Source: Propionibacteriaceae bacterium
GTDB lineage: Bacteria > Actinomycetota > Actinomycetes > Propionibacteriales > Propionibacteriaceae
Direction of reading: 5' to 3'
Length of the DNA: 18,818 nucleotides
NCBI GenBank assembly: GCA_031255975.1
Contig: JAIRRM010000137.1
Location: 1-18,818, forward strand
The notes beneath the pieces were generated by a model. That model had not been told where the DNA came from. It saw nothing but the letters and a program-made list of their open reading frames with translations, and did no database searches. The first letter of the stretch is position 1, and the number at the start of each line of letters is the position of its first letter. Shown one piece after another: positions 14,009 to 18,818 of this stretch. The position numbers and the translations under genes are program-made.

Positions 14009-15733
14009 TTACGACTGTTCGTCGCTTGTTTCGCGTCGGCTACGCTGTAGCAGCATCGCGCCCGCCACTAGCGGCAGCATCGCCAACAGAGCGAGCCAAC
14101 CTCTAGAGTCCTGGCGACCCCCGGTTTCCACCCACGGTCCTTCCGGATGAGTGTTGGTGAACGTTACGCTGTGGGCGGCGCTTCCAGTGGCGATGAGGGC
14201 GCTCGTGCCATCTTCGGAGGCACCGGAATCAATCGTGTAACTGGTGGTGTATCCGGTGGCGTTCAGTTCGCTCACCCGGTAGCTGCCGTGGCAGGTGGCG
14301 AGGTGATTCACCGTGGCCGTCGCCCCGCTCATCAACTGGAACTGGCCATCCGAGCCGTCCCCGATGATCGAACCGGAGCCGTTGAGGAAGAAGTTTATGC
14401 CGGGTACCAGCGCGACCTGGGAGCCGTCTTCTGTGGTGATCTGGAAGGTGAAATGCTTGGCGATCTCGGTTTCGTCCGGTGCGGGGATCTCTTCTTTCGA
14501 GATGCTGAGTTGCAACGGGGCGTCATTGAGCACCAGGTCGGCTTGGCCGTACAGGCTGGCGTGAACGTTGGTAGCCAACCCCACGAACGCCTGCACCAAA
14601 TCCCAATCCTGCAACCCGGAACTGGTCTGCTGGATGAAGAACATCGGGGTGTTGGCAAGTTCGATGCCGCTTGCCTTGGCCAAAGCGTGTAGCACCAGCC
14701 CATTTATGCCGATTGCCGCGTCAAGGTTGCAGCGCGACGAGACGGGGATACGCAGGTAGAACTGCTGCCCGAACCGGTCAAGGTACTGGGAGGTCTGATC
14801 GGTGCCGTAGCGGGTATCAGCCGGCAGCGGTGTACCGCCGGAGCCAGGCGCGGTCACGAAGTCGATGGCGTCGGCGTCCACGCCGCCGATCCCCAGGTAG
14901 ATGCGGTCGTCAGGGTCGGTATTGATCTGCTGGGCAATCGTCGGGTTGCCGGAGTTGTCCACCACACTGAGTGGGCCGTAGTAAAAGTAACCGCCATCGG
15001 GCGGCAAGATAGCGGCTGTCGAATTGTCGATCTCCAGAGCCATCCGGGTGTAGTCCAGATAAGAAACCTGTCCCGCTTTCACTCCGGTGGCGTAGGCGTT
15101 GGCGTCGTCGATCATATGCCGCATGAGCCGGATCATGTCTACGTATTCGTCACGGTTGCCGGTGATCGAGGTGCCCACGATCGCCACCTGGCTCGGGTTG
15201 GTGAACTCCCACACCGCCACCTTTGTCGCCATCACCGCCTGCACATGGTTAAGCGAGAGGCCGTAGCGCGCCGCCAGCCTGGTTACGGACGCATCGGTGC
15301 CGTCGTAGCCGTTGATGGCCAACCAGATCAGTTGGTCGTAGTTCAACTGCACATTGGCGCTCATCTGCTGCGGATTGGCGGCCACGTAATTATTGACCAC
15401 ATCCACATACGGCTGCCCTTGGGGGTGTGTCGCCTCCGAGTGGTAATGCACCTGAGCGTCAATGCAGTACTTCTGATTTACGATCTGGGTGGTGCCTTCC
15501 CATAAACCGCCCAACTGGATGTCGCCGTATCCGGCCCAGTCCGGCGAATAGTCGTACAGCACGCTGTAGAACATCTGGATGTCGTCGTCGTAATGCGTTC
15601 TGGTGGAATACGTTGGCTCCGCCGGTGCCGCCTTAGCCGCCGTGTTTTGCCAGCTGACGGCGAATAGGCCCGCCACCATCGCGATTGTGAGTACGACAGC
15701 ACCACGGGCGCGGGTACGATTTCGATTGAGCAT
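14009..15733 (-). CDS. Secreted thioester-domain (TQXA-type) surface adhesin with pilin-like domain and wall anchor
   Basis: 574-residue exported protein. It has a signal peptide (basic start, hydrophobic 11-28, cleavage near AKA-APA at 33-38). A thioester-type domain spans about 40-330, with Cys90 in KYCID and the block MATKVAVWEFTNP (168-180). That block aligns with the family's TQxAxW motif, but the bond-forming Gln is Lys171 (codon AAG). A Spy0128/Cna-B-like domain covers about 408-530. Lys413 on the first strand, Glu489 in VSEL and Asn527 in FTNTH are placed for an intramolecular isopeptide bond. A sorting-signal-like WVETGG (534-539), a transmembrane helix (546-563) and a basic tail follow. 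Such proteins tether bacteria to host or surface amines. AAGGAG sits 6 nt before ATG 15733; the frame also opens at 15787, but without such a site. Confidence 0.87.
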   Translation of the reverse strand: MLNRNRTRARGAVVLTIAMVAGLFAVSWQNTAAKAAPAEPTYSTRTHYDDDIQMFYSVLYDYSPDWAGYGDIQLGGLWEGTTQIVNQKYCIDAQVHYHSEATHPQGQPYVDVVNNYVAANPQQMSANVQLNYDQLIWLAINGYDGTDASVTRLAARYGLSLNHVQAVMATKVAVWEFTNPSQVAIVGTSITGNRDEYVDMIRLMRHMIDDANAYATGVKAGQVSYLDYTRMALEIDNSTAAILPPDGGYFYYGPLSVVDNSGNPTIAQQINTDPDDRIYLGIGGVDADAIDFVTAPGSGGTPLPADTRYGTDQTSQYLDRFGQQFYLRIPVSSRCNLDAAIGINGLVLHALAKASGIELANTPMFFIQQTSSGLQDWDLVQAFVGLATNVHASLYGQADLVLNDAPLQLSISKEEIPAPDETEIAKHFTFQITTEDGSQVALVPGINFFLNGSGSIIGDGSDGQFQLMSGATATVNHLATCHGSYRVSELNATGYTTSYTIDSGASEDGTSALIATGSAAHSVTFTNTHPEGPWVETGGRQDSRGWLALLAMLPLVAGAMLLQRSRRETSDEQS

Positions 15734-15787
15734 GGCACACTCCTTGACGGGCGAGTCGCCACGATGTACCCAGGCGACCGCAGACAA

Positions 15788-15832
15788 GGGCAGTTTATCC
15801 CAAAACTGTCCTTGCGGCGCAATAGTATCTAT
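15788..15832 (-). promoter_or_regulatory. Adhesin upstream region: 9-bp dyad over a -10-like element
   Basis: Arms GGGCAGTTT (15788-15796) and AAACTGTCC (15803-15811) are separated by 6 nt, with 8 Watson-Crick pairs and one G-T. The minus-strand TANNNT hexamer TAAACT (15797-15792) falls inside the dyad, about 60 nt before the ATG. A second AT-rich candidate (TAGATACTAT) lies near 15823-15832. A repressor site is plausible. Confidence 0.4.
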
Positions 15833-15839
15833 GCTTCGT

Positions 15840-16194
15840 ATTTAACGTTGCGGATTTACACAAACGGGCAATCAACTTGACGCTGACCAGCCAAGACACC
15901 GTCTGTTAACGCTTCCGACGGGGCCGCGGAGCGCGCTATCTTCGGGGGTCGGGTCATTTAGTCAAGATGTCGCCGACAACCGCTCCGACACCGTGGGGCC
16001 TGCCACCCTCACTCGCCATACCCCCAAAAGCCTGCTTCGGTCGTCGCCTTGATGACGCCAAACTCTGTGACGACGTGAACGACAGGAGTCCGCTTCGGTC
16101 ATTGCCCTTGATACCGCGACGTTGGCGTTTCAGACTCAACTATGAAGCCCTTGATAGCGCGCTGTTGGCACCGAGCGCCGGGCCCGTCGTATCC
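15840..16194. other. Gene-free stretch with decayed direct repeats
   Basis: No convincing gene is seen. Degenerate copies of CTTCGGTC-GCCTTGAT-type sequence occur with TTGAT at 16049, 16108 and 16151, the first two also sharing GCTTCGGTC. The weak plus-strand frame beginning at 15967 runs into the isochorismatase gene antisense and looks fortuitous. Confidence 0.35.
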
Positions 16195-16773
16195 TCAAAA
16201 CTCCACTTCGGCTGCGGTCAGCACCTGGATGTGCCTACCGGGGTAACCGCCATCGGCTGCCTTGCCGGCGTACGTGAAATAGTCGCTCACCGAGTCGCTC
16301 AATTGCGCCCCGCTCACCGACCCCGCTGGCAGATCGAGCCCACTGGTGGTGTGGGCATCGGATACTAACACCACGTCGTAACCCTCCACCAGCGCCCGGG
16401 TGGTGGTCGTCCAGACGCAGTTATTCGATTTGGCCCCGACGATGACCAATTCTTTACGTGTTTCGCTCCCCGCTGGTGCGACGTCGGCGAACGCGGTCTC
16501 CAACACCTGCTTCAAGTCGGTGGCGGCGAACCCGTCCCGGTAGCGCTTGTAAACGCGCGGTTCGTCGGGCAACGGCGCAACCTCGGCTGCCACCTGCCAC
16601 ATACGGCTGCCATGGCTGAGATTGTCGGCCTCATGCTGCACGTACACCACCGGCACGGCGGCGGCTCTGGCTTTGGCGAGCAGCGCCGCGGTGGCGCGTA
16701 GGGCCTCGTCCGCCCGGTCGCAAGAGCGCAGCACGCCCACCTGCATATCGATTACCAGCAGTACGGATGCCAT
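16195..16773 (-). CDS. Isochorismatase-family cysteine hydrolase
   Basis: 192-residue cytoplasmic alpha/beta hydrolase of the isochorismatase/nicotinamidase superfamily. The catalytic triad is present: Asp9 in LLVIDMQ, Lys76 in RVYKRYRDGF, and Cys119 in KSNNCVWTTTTRALVEGYDVVLVSDA. A non-proline cis-peptide-type segment precedes the cysteine, as in the family. The substrate is unknown; the superfamily covers amides, N-carbamoyl compounds and isochorismate, and nothing nearby points to siderophore or NAD metabolism. It lies downstream of pckG on the same strand but is separated by a strong palindrome, and its start has CATACT exactly 6 nt upstream with no Shine-Dalgarno site. It is therefore probably its own leaderless transcript. 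Superfamily assignment is firm. Confidence 0.88.
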   Translation of the reverse strand: MASVLLVIDMQVGVLRSCDRADEALRATAALLAKARAAAVPVVYVQHEADNLSHGSRMWQVAAEVAPLPDEPRVYKRYRDGFAATDLKQVLETAFADVAPAGSETRKELVIVGAKSNNCVWTTTTRALVEGYDVVLVSDAHTTSGLDLPAGSVSGAQLSDSVSDYFTYAGKAADGGYPGRHIQVLTAAEVEF

Positions 16774-16785
16774 GAAACCAGTATG
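16774..16785 (-). promoter_or_regulatory. Leaderless promoter -10 of the isochorismatase-family gene
   Basis: Minus strand reads CATACT-GGTTTC-ATG. The hexamer (16785-16780) deviates at one base from TANNNT but has the same spacing as the other candidates. Confidence 0.4.
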
Positions 16786-16792
16786 TCACCCC

Positions 16793-16846
16793 ACCTTAGC
16801 TGTACGTTTGTATGTGGTCTACCACACAGAAACGTACAGCTAAGGT
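16793..16846 (-). terminator. 54-bp near-perfect palindrome, probable pckG terminator
   Basis: Perfect 17-bp arms ACCTTAGCTGTACGTTT (16793-16809) and its complement (16830-16846) enclose a loop with a second perfect 6-bp dyad, TGTGGT (16813-16818) and ACCACA (16821-16826). In RNA this is one very long hairpin, beginning 7 nt after the pckG stop. It lacks a U-run, as many actinobacterial terminators do. It also lies directly upstream of the isochorismatase -10, so it could double as an operator. Confidence 0.6.
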
Positions 16847-16853
16847 CAAGAGG

Positions 16854-18680
16854 TTATACGCAGGCCGCGGCAATGGCCGCCTTTTCGGCGGTCAACTCCG
16901 GCGGCAACTTCTCGCCGATGGTGGCGAACCACTCGTCGATCAGCGGCAGTTCGGCGCCCCAGGCGTCCTTGTCGAAACTCAGCAGCGCGGCCATGGTTTC
17001 CGGGGCTACGTCCAACCCGGAGACATCCAGGTCGCCAGGCAGCGGCATCATGCCAACCGGGGTCTCAATGGCCCCCACTTTGCCCTCCAACCGCTCGGTG
17101 ATCCATTTCAGCACCCGTAGGTTTTCGCCGAAGCCGGGCCACATGAAACGGCCCTCGGCATCTTTGCGGAACCAGTTGACGTAGAAGACCTTCGGTAGCT
17201 TTTCGGGCTCGGTGGCCTTGCCGATCTCCAACCAGTGCTGGAAGTAGTCGGCGACGTGGTAGCCGATGAACGGCAGCATCGCCATCGGGTCGCGCCGCAC
17301 CACGCCCACGGCACCGGTCGCGGCGGCGGTGGTTTCGGACGAGCAGGTCGCGCCCATGAACACCCCGTGCTGCCAGTCGCGGGACTGGTTCACCAGCGGT
17401 ACGGTGGTGGCCCGCCGCCCGCCAAAGATGATGGCGTCAATCGGAACCCCGTTCGGCAACACATGCTCCGGAGCCAGAATCGGGCACTGCGAAATGGGTG
17501 TGGTGAAACGGCTGTTCGGATGCGCCGCCGGGCTGGTGGCGGTGGCGGCAGTCCAGACGTCCCCGTGCCAGTCCAGCAACCGCGCGGGCGGTTCGCCCAT
17601 GCCCTCCCACCACACGTCACCGTCTTCGGTCAGCGCGACATTGGTGAAGATGGAGTTTCCGGCATCGGCGGTACGCATCGCATTCGGATTGGTCTGATAC
17701 GACGTGCCCGGCGCGACTCCGAAGAAACCATTCTCCGGGTTTACCGCGTACAGCCGCCCGTCCGGCCCGAAACGCAACCAGGCGATGTCGTCGCCCAACG
17801 TTTCGGCTTTCCAACCCGGCAGCACTGGCTCCAGCATGGCGAGGTTCGTCTTGCCGCACGCCGACGGGAACGCCGCGCACACGTTGAACACCTTGCCTTC
17901 GGGGTTGGTGAGTTTCAAGATCAGCATGTGTTCGGCCATCCAGCCTTCGTCGCGCGCGATGACGGATGCGATACGCAGCGCATAGCATTTCTTACCGAGC
18001 AGCGAGTTGCCGCCGTAGCCAGAGCCGTACGACCAGATTTCGCGGGTCTCGGGGAAGTGCGTGATGTATTTCTCGGAGTTGCACGGCCACGGCACGTCCA
18101 CCTCTCCGGGCGCAAGCGGAGCGCCCACCGAGTGCAGCGCGGGCACGAACCCGGCACCCCGCCGGATCATCTCGTCGGCGGCCTCTTTGCCCATCCGGGT
18201 CATAATCTTCATCGAGATCACCACGTACGGCGAATCGCTGATCTCCACCCCGAACTTCGGATCGTCGGCGTCCAGTGGCCCCATGCAGAACGGCATCACG
18301 TACATGGTTCGCCCACGCATCGCGCCGTCGTACAACTTGGTGAGGGTAGCCTTCATCTCGGCAGGCGCAACCCAGTTGTTAGTGGGCCCGGCGTCCTCTT
18401 TACGCTCAGAGCAGATGAAGGTACGGGCCTCCACGCGCGCCACGTCGTCTGGGTTGGTGCGGCAGTAAACGGAGTTTAGCTTCTTCGCCGGGTTGAGCCG
18501 CGTCAGGGTGCCGCCGCCGACCATCAGGTCAATGAGGCGATTCCACTCCGCGTCGGAGCCGTCGCAGTATTCGATGGCGTCGGGTTTGGTCAGCGCTGCT
18601 ACCTCCTCGACCCACTTGACGATGCCTTCATGCGCTGGCACCTCGCCCCGTACCGGGACGTTACAACCGCAGCTACCCAC
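16854..18680 (-). CDS. pckG: Phosphoenolpyruvate carboxykinase (GTP)
   Basis: Converts oxaloacetate and GTP to PEP, CO2 and GDP, the entry to gluconeogenesis; in some Actinomycetota it also runs anaplerotically. The 608-residue length is standard for the GTP-dependent family. Visible motifs are the P-loop [10 protein letters not shown] (270-279, Lys277, with the reactive Cys275), the substrate-binding [23 protein letters not shown] (218-240), the kinase-2/metal segment [30 protein letters not shown], and the [10 protein letters not shown] and [19 protein letters not shown] blocks. The start is GTG 18680, with AGGAGGG 7 nt upstream; the ATG farther upstream meets a TGA at once. It appears to be monocistronic, ending at the 54-bp palindrome. 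Confidence 0.97.
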   Translation of the reverse strand: MGSCGCNVPVRGEVPAHEGIVKWVEEVAALTKPDAIEYCDGSDAEWNRLIDLMVGGGTLTRLNPAKKLNSVYCRTNPDDVARVEARTFICSERKEDAGPTNNWVAPAEMKATLTKLYDGAMRGRTMYVMPFCMGPLDADDPKFGVEISDSPYVVISMKIMTRMGKEAADEMIRRGAGFVPALHSVGAPLAPGEVDVPWPCNSEKYITHFPETREIWSYGSGYGGNSLLGKKCYALRIASVIARDEGWMAEHMLILKLTNPEGKVFNVCAAFPSACGKTNLAMLEPVLPGWKAETLGDDIAWLRFGPDGRLYAVNPENGFFGVAPGTSYQTNPNAMRTADAGNSIFTNVALTEDGDVWWEGMGEPPARLLDWHGDVWTAATATSPAAHPNSRFTTPISQCPILAPEHVLPNGVPIDAIIFGGRRATTVPLVNQSRDWQHGVFMGATCSSETTAAATGAVGVVRRDPMAMLPFIGYHVADYFQHWLEIGKATEPEKLPKVFYVNWFRKDAEGRFMWPGFGENLRVLKWITERLEGKVGAIETPVGMMPLPGDLDVSGLDVAPETMAALLSFDKDAWGAELPLIDEWFATIGEKLPPELTAEKAAIAAACV

Positions 18681-18767
18681 TTCTCAGCCCTCCTGGCTCA
18701 TGTTGTGATGTTGTTCGCCGTATGGCCTGTCGGGGGATTCATTTCACCGTTTCTTCCCCAACACTCC

Positions 18768-18773
18768 AGCCTA
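18768..18773 (-). promoter_or_regulatory. Candidate -10 element of pckG
   Basis: TAGGCT on the minus strand, about 88 nt before the GTG, fits the TANNNT form used elsewhere in the window. No good -35 is visible. The remaining bases to 18818 hold no supported gene. Confidence 0.35.
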
Positions 18774-18818
18774 GCGTCATGGGGATTGCCGCGTGCCGGA
18801 ATGCGAAGATCGGTCAGC

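Noticed and set aside
13607..14106. Short frames on both strands in the msrAB-adhesin gap
   Set aside because: No ribosome-binding site or leaderless hexamer was recognised for them, composition is that of shadow frames, and one overlaps the adhesin 3' end.
15788..15796. Shared 9-mer GGGCAGTTT between the adhesin dyad and the complement of the 21-bp array units
   Set aside because: A 9-base match in about 19 kb read on both strands is not rare enough to infer a common regulator.
17235..18479. 414-residue plus-strand frame
   Set aside because: It is wholly antisense to the well-supported pckG gene, Arg/His-rich and without recognisable domains: a high-GC shadow frame.

Overview
The window is 18.8 kb of GC-rich DNA from a member of the Actinomycetota. 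The evidence is a GTP-type PEP carboxykinase, the actinobacterial neighbourhood pcnA / DUF6049-like membrane protein / membrane pseudokinase / trxB, a Cys-Gln thioester-type (TQXA) surface protein, and TANNNT-type -10 elements. I cannot name the genus.

Layout. (1) 1-3015, plus strand: a translationally coupled sugar-utilisation operon. It holds the 3' part of an Opp/Dpp-type ABC ATPase, a beta-phosphoglucomutase and a cytoplasmic GH3 enzyme with an Asp-x-His dyad. Together they suggest import of a beta-glycoside, intracellular phosphorolysis to a beta-sugar-1-phosphate, and isomerisation to the 6-phosphate. (2) 3181-11199, minus strand: pcnA, DUF6049-like protein, pseudokinase with an outer discoidin-like domain, histidine phosphatase, trxB. 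The flippase gene murJ, which usually sits between the DUF6049 and pseudokinase genes, is absent. A 38-bp-period hairpin array fills the gap between pcnA and the DUF6049 gene. (3) 11200-11662: a helically phased 21/22-bp repeat array. (4) 11663-13603, minus strand: an MscS-type channel and an MsrA-MsrB fusion, preceded by a 405-bp gene-free stretch with repeated hairpins. (5) 14009-15733, minus strand: a secreted, wall-anchored adhesin with a thioester domain in which the bond-forming Gln is Lys, and a pilin-like domain. (6) 16195-18680, minus strand: an isochorismatase-family hydrolase and GTP-PEPCK, separated by a 54-bp near-perfect palindrome.

Two types of gene start are seen. Six genes (pgmB, the GH3 gene, trxB, the pseudokinase, the adhesin and pckG) have Shine-Dalgarno sites. 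Five others (pcnA, DUF6049, histidine phosphatase, mscS, isochorismatase) lack one and instead have a TANNNT-like hexamer exactly 6 nt before the start codon, as expected for leaderless mRNAs. I used this rule to choose two starts. No tRNA, rRNA, CRISPR array, transposase or prophage gene was recognised.
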